Shown here in pieces: positions 18,413 to 26,768 of a DNA stretch of 64,000 nt. The notes under the pieces are model-generated. The model was not told where the DNA came from, did no database searches, and worked only from the letters and a program-made list of their open reading frames with translations. Both the position numbers and the translations under genes were made by a program. This DNA is from Cryobacterium zongtaii (GTDB lineage Bacteria; Actinomycetota; Actinomycetes; Actinomycetales; Microbacteriaceae): assembly GCF_002909375.1 (NCBI RefSeq), contig NZ_PPXD01000020.1, positions 1-64,000 of the forward strand. Reading direction: 5' to 3'. How positions within the stretch are numbered: position 1 is the stretch's first letter; each line of letters opens with the position of its first letter.

Positions 18413-20122
18413 CTAGGACCGCTGTTTCAGCTCGGGGAACTGGTCGTCGCGCCACTCATCGGCCAGGCGCACGTTCGCTGCCGCAGCCTCGGTCTCCCGC
18501 GCCCGCAGCTCCACCCGGCGGATCTTGCCCGAGTTGGTCTTGGGCAGCTCGAAGAACTCCACCCGGCGCACCCGCATGTACGGCGGCAGGCCGTTGCGGG
18601 CGTGCCGCAGCACCGCCAGGGCCGTCTCGGCATCCGGCGCCCAGCCCGCCGCAAGGGCCACATAGGCCTTGGCGATGTTCAGCCGGGTGTCGTCGGGGGC
18701 GGGCACAACGGCGGCCTCCATCACGGCAGGGTGCTCGATCAGCACGCTCTCCACCTCGAACGGCGAGACCTTGTAGTCGGAGGACTTGAAGATGTCGTCG
18801 GTGCGACCGATGAAGGTGAGGTAGCCGTTTTCGTCGCGGATGGCGACGTCGCCGGTGTGGAAGTACCCGTCGCGCAGCACCTCGGCGCTTCGCCGGGTGT
18901 CGCCGTGGTAGCCGGACATCAGGTTCGCGGCGGGCGTGCTGAGGTCCAGGCAGATCTCGCCCTCCTCGGTGAGGGCCCCGGTGACCGGGTCGACGAGCAC
19001 CACGGCAACACCGGGCAGCGGCAGCCCCATCGAACCGGCCTTGAGGACCGAGCCGGGCACGTTGCCCACGATCGCGGTGGTCTCGGTCTGGCCGTAGCCG
19101 TCGCGGATGGTCAGACCCCAGGCGCGCTGAATCTGGTTGATGACCTCGGGGTTGAGCGGTTCACCCGCCGAGAGGATCTCGCGCAGACTCGCCGGCTTGG
19201 CGCCGACATCCGCCTGGATCAGCATGCGCCACACCGTCGGCGGCGCGCAGAAGGTGCTGACGGCGGCGCGGTGCAGCTGGTGGGCCAGCGCGGCGGGGTT
19301 GAATCGCGAGTAGTTGTAGATGAACACCGTGGCCTCGGCGATCCACGGCGAGAAGAAGCAGCTCCAGGCGTGCTTGCCCCAGCCCGGTGAGCTGATTGCC
19401 AGGTGTACGTCATCGGGGCGGAGGCCCAGCCAGTACATCGTGGTGAGGTGCCCGACCGGGTACGAGGTCTGGCTGTGCACCACCATCTTGGGCTTGCTCG
19501 TGGTGCCGGAGGTGAAGTAGATCAGCGACGGGTCGGTGGAGGATACCGCGACGTCGACCTTGTCGGCTTCGGCGCGGTGCGACTCGGCGTAGTCGGTCCA
19601 GCCCGCTGCCGGCTCGCCGACGCAGATACGCGAGTACTCCCCGGGCACGTCGGCGAACTTGGCGGTGTCCGGGGTGTTGGCGATCACGTGCTGCACGCCG
19701 GCGCGCAGCACCCTGTCGGCCAGGTCGTGGCTGCCGAGCACCGTGGAGGTGGGCAGGATGACCGCGCCGACCTTCAGGATGGCGAGCATGGTCTCCCACA
19801 GCTCCACCTGGTTGCCGAGCATGAGCATGACGTGGTCGCCCCGGGTGACGCCGTGCTGCACGAGCCAGGTGGCGACCTGGTCGGAGCGGGTGACCATCGC
19901 GTCGAAGCTGACCTTCAGTTCGCGGCCGTCTTCCTCGACGATCCACAGGGCGGTCTTGTTGTTGCCGGTGGCGATCACGTCGAACCAGTCGGTGGCCCAG
20001 TTGAAGCTGTCGCCCACGTCCGGCCAGACGAAGGCGGCGGCGGCGCCCTGGTGGTCGGCCCGCAGCTCGAGGAGCTGGTCGCGGGCGCGGCGGAAGTTGG
20101 TCGTACTCGGGCGCTCAGTCAT
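18413..20122 (-). CDS. AMP-forming acyl-CoA synthetase (medium-chain/acetoacetyl-type ligase)
   Basis: The 569-aa ANL-superfamily enzyme activates a carboxylic acid with ATP to an acyl-AMP and then the CoA thioester. The P-loop-like A3 motif is LIYFTSGTTSKPKMVVHS. The A5 motif is RDGYGQTETTAIVGN. A7/A8 is YFHTGDVAIRDENGYLTFIGRTDDIFKSSDYKVSPFEVES and the C-terminal catalytic Lys lies in KTNSGKIRRVELR. N-terminal FNWATDWFDVIATGN resembles the acyl-CoA synthetase medium-chain (ACSM/MACS) group. The ATG at 20122 follows GAGGAAGATGG; a longer frame to 20245 would overlap the divergent ligase promoter region. The acid substrate is not defined by the sequence. Confidence 0.9.
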   Translation of the reverse strand: MTERPSTTNFRRARDQLLELRADHQGAAAAFVWPDVGDSFNWATDWFDVIATGNNKTALWIVEEDGRELKVSFDAMVTRSDQVATWLVQHGVTRGDHVMLMLGNQVELWETMLAILKVGAVILPTSTVLGSHDLADRVLRAGVQHVIANTPDTAKFADVPGEYSRICVGEPAAGWTDYAESHRAEADKVDVAVSSTDPSLIYFTSGTTSKPKMVVHSQTSYPVGHLTTMYWLGLRPDDVHLAISSPGWGKHAWSCFFSPWIAEATVFIYNYSRFNPAALAHQLHRAAVSTFCAPPTVWRMLIQADVGAKPASLREILSAGEPLNPEVINQIQRAWGLTIRDGYGQTETTAIVGNVPGSVLKAGSMGLPLPGVAVVLVDPVTGALTEEGEICLDLSTPAANLMSGYHGDTRRSAEVLRDGYFHTGDVAIRDENGYLTFIGRTDDIFKSSDYKVSPFEVESVLIEHPAVMEAAVVPAPDDTRLNIAKAYVALAAGWAPDAETALAVLRHARNGLPPYMRVRRVEFFELPKTNSGKIRRVELRARETEAAAANVRLADEWRDDQFPELKQRS

Positions 20123-20232
20123 GGTTCCATCTTCCTCACCCTGGATGCCTCCACGGGCATGGACACCCATCTGGCTGGGAATATGTGCACGAAGGGGTGT
20201 TCGGCCAGGCCGAAGCGGGCCAGACTGCGGGC

Positions 20233-21279
20233 ATGGCAGTCGCAACAGCCGTATCCCCCATGCTCGCCAGGGCCGTCGCCACGGTTCCCGAACCGGACAG
20301 TGTGCCCGGCGGGTTGAGCTACGAGCCCAAGTGGGACGGCTTCCGCAGCATTGTCACCTTCGACGGCACCAGCAGCACGATCGCCAGCCGCGGATCCAAG
20401 ATGCTCACCCGGTACTTCCCCGAACTCACCTACGCGTTCGAAGACCTGCTGCCGGAGCCCTGCGTCCTCGACGGCGAGATCGTGCTGCGCACCGGGGACC
20501 CGGGCAGCGAACACCTCTCCTGGGAGCAGCTGTCGCAGCGCATCCACCCGGCGGCCAGCCGGGTGCGCCGGCTCGCCGACGAGACCCCGGCCACCTTCGT
20601 CGCCTTCGACCTGCTCTCTCGCAATGGTCACAGCCTGCTCGACACCCCGTTCGTCGACCGCCGGGCGGCCCTCGAAGACCTGATCGGCGACCTCGGCGAC
20701 CCCATCCACCTCACCCGAACCACGCGGGATGTCGCCCTGGCCCGAAGGTGGCTGATCGAGTTCGAGGGCGCGGGCCTTGACGGCATCGTCGCCAAGCCGC
20801 TCGCGGCCGTGTACGCGCCGGGCAAGCGGTCGATGTTCAAGGTGAAACACCACCGCTCGGCCGATGTCGTGCTGTTGGGCTACCGCACGCACGTGAGCGG
20901 CAGCGGTGTGGGATCGCTGCTACTCGGCCTCTACGGCGACGACGGTGAACTGCACAGCGTCGGCGGCGCATCCGCGTTCAGCGATGCCTGGCGGCTGCGG
21001 CTGATCGACGAGTTGGAACCGCTGGTGCTCCGCGACGAGGAGGGCGCCGTGGTCACCGGGGAGACCGAGCGCAACCGGTTCTCGGCGAACAAGGACACCT
21101 CCTTCGTGCGGTTGCAGCCCAGCCGCGTGCTCGAGGTGCGGTACGACCACATGGAGGGCGAGAGGTTTCGGCACACCGTGCAGTTCGAGCGGTGGCGCCC
21201 GGACCGGGACGCCCGGTCCTGCACCTTCGACCAGCTGGAACGGCCGATCGACTACGACCTCGGCGACGTGCTGGACTGA
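20233..21279 (+). CDS. ligC: ATP-dependent DNA ligase (LigC-like)
   Basis: ATP-dependent ligases seal nicks in duplex DNA through a covalent lysyl-AMP. Motif I is EPKWDGFRSI with nucleophile Lys33. CVLDGEIVLR (motif III area), TFVAFDLLSRNG, GLDGIVAKPL (motif IV) and MFKVKHHRSADVVLLGYR (motif V) follow, then an OB-fold (about residues 215-348). The 348-aa protein has no polymerase or phosphoesterase domain, so it is a LigC-type ligase of the kind that supports NHEJ or base excision repair in mycobacteria. A LigD-Pol-type protein is encoded at 30040-31062. The ATG at 20233 is chosen because similarity begins at VSPMLAR. Confidence 0.88.
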   Translation: MAVATAVSPMLARAVATVPEPDSVPGGLSYEPKWDGFRSIVTFDGTSSTIASRGSKMLTRYFPELTYAFEDLLPEPCVLDGEIVLRTGDPGSEHLSWEQLSQRIHPAASRVRRLADETPATFVAFDLLSRNGHSLLDTPFVDRRAALEDLIGDLGDPIHLTRTTRDVALARRWLIEFEGAGLDGIVAKPLAAVYAPGKRSMFKVKHHRSADVVLLGYRTHVSGSGVGSLLLGLYGDDGELHSVGGASAFSDAWRLRLIDELEPLVLRDEEGAVVTGETERNRFSANKDTSFVRLQPSRVLEVRYDHMEGERFRHTVQFERWRPDRDARSCTFDQLERPIDYDLGDVLD

Positions 21280-21334
21280 CCGGCCGGATGACCGGGTGTG
21301 ACGTCTGGCGCACCCCCAACCAAAGGAGAGCCCC

Positions 21335-21916
21335 GTGAGCACGGTGGTCATGTACAGCTCGGTGTCGGTGGACGGCTTCATCGCGGACGAGAACGACCAG
21401 CCCGGACCGCTGTTCGACTGGCTGTCCGGCGGTGACGTCCCGGTGGACGAGAGCGGCGCGGTGACGGTGTCGCAGACGTCCTACGACTACATCCGGCCCT
21501 ACTGGGACCAGATCGGGGTGACGATCGTCGGCCGTCACGTCTTCGACATCACGGACGGCTGGGACGGGATGCCTCCGGGCGGGGTCGACCACGTGGTCGT
21601 GGTGACGCACCGGCCGAAGCCAGAGGGCTGGGCTGCCGAGGCGCCGTTTCACTTCGTCGACGGGGTCGAGGCAGCCGTGGCCACGGCGCGGGAGCTCGCG
21701 GGTGACCGCATCGTCGAGGTCGCCGCCGGCGATGTCGGTGGCCAGGTGCTCGCCGCGGGCCTGGTCGACGAGGTGCGCATGGACGTCGTCCCCGTCGTGT
21801 TCGGGTCCGGCAAGCGCTACTTCGGGTCGGTGCACGCACAGCACCTGTTGGAGGATCCGGACGTGGTGATTCAGGGCACCCGGGTGCTCCACCTGCGCTT
21901 TCGGATGCGCCGCTGA
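21335..21916 (+). CDS. Dihydrofolate-reductase-like RibD C-terminal domain protein
   Basis: The 193-aa single-domain protein of the RibD_C / dihydrofolate reductase family starts with VVMYSSVSVDGFIADENDQPG. IVGRHVFDITDGWDGMPPG, VVVTHRPKPEGW, VAAGDVGGQVLAAGLVDEVRMDVVPVVFGSGKRYF and a terminal strand follow. Most such stand-alone proteins are NADPH-dependent reductases of unknown substrate. The GTG start has an AAAGGAGAG Shine-Dalgarno. It follows the ligase gene by 55 nt. The real DHFR is encoded at 28398-28922, so this gene is not needed for folate reduction. Confidence 0.88.
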   Translation: MSTVVMYSSVSVDGFIADENDQPGPLFDWLSGGDVPVDESGAVTVSQTSYDYIRPYWDQIGVTIVGRHVFDITDGWDGMPPGGVDHVVVVTHRPKPEGWAAEAPFHFVDGVEAAVATARELAGDRIVEVAAGDVGGQVLAAGLVDEVRMDVVPVVFGSGKRYFGSVHAQHLLEDPDVVIQGTRVLHLRFRMRR

Positions 21917-21954
21917 CCGATCACCGGCACCGCGGGGTCACGATCGTTCGGTGG

Positions 21955-22170
21955 CTAGTCCTTGCGGCCGGCGATGAAGTAGGCGATCGGGCCGGCGTAG
22001 TTGATCGAGATCACGGCGGCCCAGACACCCTTGGGTCCGTTGACCTTCTTTGCCGGCCGGTGCGCCAGGTCGCTCCAGGCGAGTCCGGCCAGAACCAGCT
22101 GCACGAGACCGCCGGCGATGACGCCGGATTTCTGGCCTCCGGTCATCTCGCTCCACTTCCGTGATGCCAT
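21955..22170 (-). CDS. Small PLDc_N-type membrane protein
   Basis: The 71-aa protein has two membrane helices (GVIAGGLVQLVLAGLAWSDLA and VWAAVISINYAGPIAYFIAG) joined by HRPAKKVNGPKG. This matches the PLDc_N (phospholipase D / cardiolipin-synthase N-terminal) small-protein family common in actinobacteria. The ATG at 22170 has a GGGAGA Shine-Dalgarno. Function unknown; there is no catalytic PLD domain. Confidence 0.75.
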   Translation of the reverse strand: MASRKWSEMTGGQKSGVIAGGLVQLVLAGLAWSDLAHRPAKKVNGPKGVWAAVISINYAGPIAYFIAGRKD

Positions 22171-22316
22171 GGTTTTCTCCCATCGTTGCCGCGCAGGCAC
22201 CGGAACTGGCGGAGCGCGTTAGTCGCATCATGCCACCGGCGCACCGCTCGCGCGACGCGCCGGGACATTGAGCTGTCAGTGCCGCTTATGCTGGTGTTCC
22301 CCTCTCGCGCGCGTAG

Positions 22317-22332
22317 ACGCGGGCGCCCGCGT
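22317..22332 (+). promoter_or_regulatory. 16-bp perfect palindrome in the leader of the ASCH gene
   Basis: ACGCGGGCGCCCGCGT is a perfect palindrome 12 nt before the ATG at 22345. It could be an operator or a leader hairpin that influences translation. Confidence 0.3.
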
Positions 22333-22344
22333 AAGAAAGCCACC

Positions 22345-22758
22345 ATGATCGCCGATATCGACACCCTTCCCCCGCTCGTGTTCGGTGAACCGAGCGAGTT
22401 CCGCGAACTGATGGTGGCCCTGGTCATGACCGGGGCGAAGACCGGCTCCTCCAACCTGCGGGTCGCCTACGAGATGACCGATGAGGCGCTGCCCACCGTG
22501 GGCTCGCTCTACGCCCTGGTCGACTCCGCCAACACCCGGGTCGCCGTGCTCGAGATCCTCGAGGTGGTGGAGACCACGGTTCGTGAGGTCACCCTCGAGC
22601 AGGCGCAGCACGAAGCGCCGACGCTCGAGCACTGGCGCACCGTGCACCGCGACTACTGGGAGACCCTGGTTCCCGCCGTCCGCAAGCACCTCGGCGAGCC
22701 CGACTGGCAGCTGACGGATGATGAACCCGTGATCAGCAAGGTGTTCAGGGTCTTTTAG
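22345..22758 (+). CDS. ASCH-domain protein (YhfF-like)
   Basis: The 137-aa protein matches the YhfF-like branch of the ASCH superfamily (beta-barrel, PUA-like fold). FGEPSEFRELMVALVMTGAKTGSSNL carries the conserved G-x-K-T, followed by YEMTDEALPTVGSLYALVD, VAVLEILEVVETTVREVTLEQAQHEAPTLEHWRTVHRDYW and a C-terminal strand KVFRVF. ASCH proteins are proposed RNA-binding proteins or amidohydrolases, and the exact role is unknown. The upstream frame is open to 22186 but looks non-coding and basic, so the ATG at 22345 is preferred. Confidence 0.8.
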   Translation: MIADIDTLPPLVFGEPSEFRELMVALVMTGAKTGSSNLRVAYEMTDEALPTVGSLYALVDSANTRVAVLEILEVVETTVREVTLEQAQHEAPTLEHWRTVHRDYWETLVPAVRKHLGEPDWQLTDDEPVISKVFRVF

Positions 22759-22797
22759 CTCGTCGGGGCTGGAAATGCGCGCGGTCCTGGGGCATCA

Positions 22798-23076
22798 TCA
22801 GCCGGCGCGACGGGAGGCAGCGATGATACCGGCCACCACGAGCAGGAGCCCAATGCCCACGACAGCCGTGAGAAGCCAGGTGACCAGGTCGAACCCACCC
22901 GGCACCAACTCACGGGCCGCCATGAACGCCGCGAGCGCGAGCATCAGGGCGCCCCAGAGGATGGTCGCGAAGAGCGGTCGTTGTCTGGGCAGCCGGTCAG
23001 GCGTCGGGGAGGAAGTCTCTGACGCCGGTGAGGTCTTCAGCGGCGTGGTTTCGGTGGGGCTGTTCGGGTCGGTCAT
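22798..23076 (-). CDS. Small two-helix membrane protein in the PspC/LiaF operon
   Basis: The 92-aa protein has a Thr/Pro/Ser-rich cytoplasmic tail (about 35 residues). Two membrane helices follow (LFATILWGALMLALAAFMAAREL and LVTWLLTAVVGIGLLLVVAGIIAA). The start is supported by GGAG upstream. It begins 27 nt after the stop of the PspC-domain gene, so the two are probably cotranscribed. Its function is unknown; by context it may belong to the envelope-stress module. Confidence 0.7.
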   Translation of the reverse strand: MTDPNSPTETTPLKTSPASETSSPTPDRLPRQRPLFATILWGALMLALAAFMAARELVPGGFDLVTWLLTAVVGIGLLLVVAGIIAASRRAG

Positions 23077-23103
23077 GGTGTTCTCCTACGAGCTCAGTGC
23101 CGG

Positions 23104-24654
23104 CTACCGCAGTGCCGGTTGGTTGATGGTGACCTGGCCGAAGAGCGTCCAGACCCGGACTGTCGTGACGCCGGTGCCGCGGCCCTCGGCCACGACGCGG
23201 GAGTCGTGGAACAGCACGCCGCCCCTGTCGAGATCGTCCATTCCCGTGTAATCCACCCCGCCGGCGAGGCTGCTGGCCTCGACGGCCACGGTGCGGTTGT
23301 CGGGCAGCAGCAGCTCAACGTCGCCGAACGCGATCCAGACATCGACGGTGTGGTCGGCGCCGGCCGGCGCGGTGTCGACATCCGTCAGATCGATCACGGG
23401 TGCGCCGGCGAACATCGCGAAGCCGTTGGGGCTGCTGGTGGTGTACTGCCAGGTGGGATCGCCGACGGGGACCACATCGGTTCCCACCGGGATGACGGCG
23501 GTCCAGGCCATGGCGCCGGCCAGGACGATGCTGAAGAAGTTCAGCCAGCCGCCCTCCTTGCCCCGCACTCCGGCGACGACGATGCCCAGGGCGATCACGG
23601 CGAGCGCGGCGGAGGCACCCACCAGGAAGGCGCTGTTCGACCAGGCCCCGTCGGCAACGAAGGATGCCGCAACGGCTCCCGCGCTGAGGGCGAGACCGGC
23701 GACGACGGAGATGAAGCCGGCGCCGAGGTGCTTGCGGCGCTGGATCGCCCGGTAGCTGTGCGGGTCGAAGGTGGACGCCGGAGCAGACTGGCCGGGGTCC
23801 GTCCCGTACGGGGCGGCGGACCCATAGGGCGCAGAGCCGTACGGCGCTGATCCGTGCGGCGCTGATCCGTACGGCGCTGAACCGGCCGCGCTGGTTTTGC
23901 CCGTCAGGTCGTCCCAGAGTGACGGGCCGGCGGCGGGCGGCTCCGGCACCGGCGGAATCGGCGGGATGAAGGTCGCGGTGGGGGTCGGCTGGGACGCACC
24001 AGCTGACTCGGACTGAGCGGTCGGCTGAGCCGCGCTCGGCTGAGCCGCGCCAGGCTGCGCTGTGCCCGGCTGCGGCGCGGTGCTGGGCTGGTACACCCCG
24101 GCGCCCTTGCCGCCAGCCGGCTGGTTACGCGGCGACGGCACTCGCTTGGCGATGTAGATCACCAGCACGATGATGCCCGCGGTGAGTCCGATGGCCCAGC
24201 TGGTGCGCAGCAGCACCTCCAGCCAGCCGGGCATCCCCCAGACCTCTGGCGGTCCCTGCCACCAGATTCCCTGCATCCACGGGACGAAGGTGAGAAACAG
24301 CAGCACACCGACGGCGATCATGGCGGGTTCGAAGATCTGCCGGGCGGCTTGCTCCACCAGGCTGCGACCGGACTCATCGGGCATCAACGCCCAGCCCACC
24401 GCGTACAGGAAGAAGATCGGGCCACCGAGGATGGCGACCACGACGGCGATGCCGCGCACGATCAACGGGTCGAGACCGGTGCGTGCCGCGACGGCCCCGC
24501 AGACGCCGGCCAGCCAACGATCCTGTCCACGCACGAAGCCGAGGCCACGCACCCAGTCGAAGAACGCGGCGCCGCCAGGGGCCTGGGGCGGCCGGGTGGC
24601 GCTTGGAGCGCCGTACGGGGTCGGCGGCGGGTTGTAGGACGGTGTCTCGGTCAT
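23104..24654 (-). CDS. PspC-domain membrane protein with LiaF-like C-terminus
   Basis: The 516-aa protein has an N-terminal PspC domain (about residues 35-105: RWLAGVCGAVAARTGLDPLIVRGIAVVVAILGGPIFFLYAVGWALMPDE). More membrane helices and a long Pro/Ala/Gln-rich linker with YGSAP and AQP repeats follow. Another membrane block comes next, then a C-terminal beta-rich region (VDVWIAFGDVELLLPDNRTVAVEASSLAGGVDY and TTVRVWTLFGQVTINQPALR) that resembles the LiaF/toastrack fold. It is divergent from a PspC-histidine kinase and its regulator. This arrangement points to envelope-stress sensing in which the LiaF-like part restrains the kinase (inferred by analogy with LiaFSR). Confidence 0.85.
   Translation of the reverse strand: MTETPSYNPPPTPYGAPSATRPPQAPGGAAFFDWVRGLGFVRGQDRWLAGVCGAVAARTGLDPLIVRGIAVVVAILGGPIFFLYAVGWALMPDESGRSLVEQAARQIFEPAMIAVGVLLFLTFVPWMQGIWWQGPPEVWGMPGWLEVLLRTSWAIGLTAGIIVLVIYIAKRVPSPRNQPAGGKGAGVYQPSTAPQPGTAQPGAAQPSAAQPTAQSESAGASQPTPTATFIPPIPPVPEPPAAGPSLWDDLTGKTSAAGSAPYGSAPHGSAPYGSAPYGSAAPYGTDPGQSAPASTFDPHSYRAIQRRKHLGAGFISVVAGLALSAGAVAASFVADGAWSNSAFLVGASAALAVIALGIVVAGVRGKEGGWLNFFSIVLAGAMAWTAVIPVGTDVVPVGDPTWQYTTSSPNGFAMFAGAPVIDLTDVDTAPAGADHTVDVWIAFGDVELLLPDNRTVAVEASSLAGGVDYTGMDDLDRGGVLFHDSRVVAEGRGTGVTTVRVWTLFGQVTINQPALR
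23811..23880. repeat. Imperfect tandem 15-bp repeats inside the PspC/LiaF gene
   Basis: Units of the type GCCGTACGGCGCTGA repeat about four to five times and encode the (YGSAP)n / (HGSAP) part of the linker. Such coding repeats can change copy number between strains. Confidence 0.55.
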
Positions 24655-24767
24655 GACTCCATCTTGCTGCCGTGCGGTGCGGCCGACCATGGGGGAAGAC
24701 CCTGATTGCACCCTGACGAAGCGGTTCGGGGTGCGAGCGAGCAGCCCATGGGTGCTTGGATGGTGCT

Positions 24768-26114
24768 GTGACCGACCTGCGTCCCACCGACACCCGTTTC
24801 ACCGGGCACCTCGTGCGGCCACGCCTGCGCATCGTGGCCGGCGTGTGCGCGGGGTTCGCCCGGCACTCCGGCCTGCCCGTCACCTTTGTGCGCACCGTGA
24901 CCTTCGTACTGGCCCTCTGCGGCGGCGCCGGGGTGCTGCTCTACGGCTGGCTGTGGGCCACGACCCCCGACGAATCGGCGGATGGCGCGGCCGGCAGTGC
25001 CCCGCGCCGGGACCTCCTGCCCAAGGCCGCGCTCACCGGCTCCACCGTGACCCTGCCCGATGCGCGCACCCCGCCGGGCGCCCCGTCCGCCGGTGCGACG
25101 TCGGGTCCGGCCGTCGGAACGGCAGGGCCGGAGGCGGAGGCCGGCTCCGCGGAGCCCCGTCGCGCGCCGGTCACCGAGATCCTGCTGGGGCTCGCGCTGG
25201 TCGGTACGGCCGGCGCGTTGATCGCCAACCGGCTCGGCGCCGACCTGCCGTTGGACGCCATCATCCCCGCGATCGTGGCACTGGCGGGCACCGGGCTGGC
25301 CTGGCGCCAGTTCGCCGAGCTGCGCAGCGGCGCCGGTCCCCGCAGCTCCGGCATGCTGGTGCGAGCCCTCGGGGCGCTGGTCCTGGTGGCGCTGGGCATC
25401 CTGCTGTTCTTCGTCACCAGCGAGAACCCCAACGTCTGGACCGTCGTCGTGGCGGCCATGTCGGTGCTCGTCGGGGTCGCCGTGGTCGTGGCCCCCTGGG
25501 CGGTGCGGCTCACCCGCGACCTCTCCGACGAGCGGGCGGCACGCGAGAGGGAGGCCGGCCGGGCCGAGATGGCCGCGCACCTGCACGATTCGGTGCTGCA
25601 GACCCTTGCTCTCATCCAGCAGAAGGCGGGCCCGCACTCGGATGCCGCCAGGCTCGCCCGCGCCCAGGAACGCGATCTGCGGGACTGGCTGTTCACCGGG
25701 GCCGCGAACGGTCCGGTCGACCTGGCCGCGGAGCTGCGCGGTATCGCGACCACCGTCGAACGCGACTATGCGGTACACGTGGACGTCGTCGCGGTCGGCT
25801 CCGTCGACCGGGAGGTGCCCGAGGCCCTGCTCGCGGCCGCACGCGAAGCAATCCTCAACGCCGCAAGGCACGCCGGCGGCAGTGTGTCGGTGTACGTGGA
25901 GTCGTCGCCGACCGCCATCGAGGTCAGTGTCACCGACCGCGGGCCGGGCTTCACGATCGGTGACATCCCAGCCGACCGCATGGGCGTGCGCGAGTCGATC
26001 CTGGCCCGCATGCAGCGGGCCGGCGGCACCGCCTCGGTAAGCCCCGGCCCGGGTGGCACCGGCACCGAGATCCGGCTCTCCCTCCCCCTCGACATCCAGG
26101 AAGACACCCCATGA
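24768..26114 (+). CDS. Sensor histidine kinase with N-terminal PspC domain
   Basis: The protein is about 448 aa with the GTG at 24768 (a TTG at 24756 is an alternative). A PspC domain (about 15-70: RLRIVAGVCAGFARHSGLPVTFVRTVTFVLALCGGAGVLLYGWLWATTPDE) is followed by a linker and about four membrane helices (130-245). The HisKA_3 dimerisation helix has phosphoacceptor His273 in MAAHLHDSVLQTLALIQQ. The HATPase domain has EAILNAARHAGG (N box), VTDRGPGF (G1) and GGTASVSPGPGGTGTEIRLSLP. It overlaps its response-regulator gene by 4 nt. Kinases with this layout (LiaS/NarL-type partners) sense envelope stress; the PspC-LiaF gene is divergent. Confidence 0.9.
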   Translation: MTDLRPTDTRFTGHLVRPRLRIVAGVCAGFARHSGLPVTFVRTVTFVLALCGGAGVLLYGWLWATTPDESADGAAGSAPRRDLLPKAALTGSTVTLPDARTPPGAPSAGATSGPAVGTAGPEAEAGSAEPRRAPVTEILLGLALVGTAGALIANRLGADLPLDAIIPAIVALAGTGLAWRQFAELRSGAGPRSSGMLVRALGALVLVALGILLFFVTSENPNVWTVVVAAMSVLVGVAVVVAPWAVRLTRDLSDERAAREREAGRAEMAAHLHDSVLQTLALIQQKAGPHSDAARLARAQERDLRDWLFTGAANGPVDLAAELRGIATTVERDYAVHVDVVAVGSVDREVPEALLAAAREAILNAARHAGGSVSVYVESSPTAIEVSVTDRGPGFTIGDIPADRMGVRESILARMQRAGGTASVSPGPGGTGTEIRLSLPLDIQEDTP

Positions 26115-26764
26115 ATGACCTCACCGTCGTGATCGTTGACGACCACTCGATCTTCCGGTCCGGGCTGCGCTCGGAGCTGGACCCGGCGCTGCGGGTGCTC
26201 GGCGAGGCGGCGACGGTCGACGAGGCCATCGCGGTGGTCGTCGCCACCCAGCCGCGGGTGGTGCTGCTCGACGTGCACCTGCCCGGTGGCACCGGCGGTG
26301 GCGGCGCCGAAGTGATCCGGGCCGCCGCGCCGCTGGCTCCGTCGACGCTGTTCCTGGCCCTGAGCGTGTCGGATGCGGCCGACGACGTCGTCACGGTCAT
26401 CCGTGCCGGTGCCCGCGGATACATCACCAAGAGCGCGTCAGGGGCCGAGGTATCGGAAGCCGCCCGCCGGGTGGCCGGCGGGGACGCCGTCTTCTCGCCG
26501 CGCCTGGCCGGTTTTGTGCTGGATGCCTTCGGCGCGGTCGCCGGCGAGACCGCGGCGACCACCGACGAGCTCGACAGGCTTTCGGCCAGAGAGCAAGAGG
26601 TGATGCGGCTGATCGCCCGCGGTTACGCCTACAAGGAGGTCGCCAGTGCGCTCTTCATCTCCCCCAAGACCGTGGAGACCCACGTGTCAGCGGTGCTCCG
26701 CAAGCTGCAGCTCTCCAGCCGGCACGAACTCACGGCGTGGGCCACGGCGCGCAAACTGCTCTAG
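26111..26764 (+). CDS. NarL/LuxR-family response regulator
   Basis: The 217-aa protein has a receiver domain (1-125) with acidic pair VDDH, phosphoacceptor Asp54 in LLDVHLPG, and Lys in RGYITKSASG. A C-terminal LuxR HTH (about 150-215) follows with LSAREQEVMRLIARGYAYKEVASALFISPKTVETHVSAVLRKLQL. The ATG overlaps the kinase stop (ATGA), so the two are translationally coupled and form a cognate pair. Likely targets are the divergent PspC/LiaF operon and its own operon. It ends 4 nt before the convergent amidotransferase gene. Confidence 0.93.
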   Translation: MNDLTVVIVDDHSIFRSGLRSELDPALRVLGEAATVDEAIAVVVATQPRVVLLDVHLPGGTGGGGAEVIRAAAPLAPSTLFLALSVSDAADDVVTVIRAGARGYITKSASGAEVSEAARRVAGGDAVFSPRLAGFVLDAFGAVAGETAATTDELDRLSAREQEVMRLIARGYAYKEVASALFISPKTVETHVSAVLRKLQLSSRHELTAWATARKLL

Positions 26765-26768
26765 AGGG

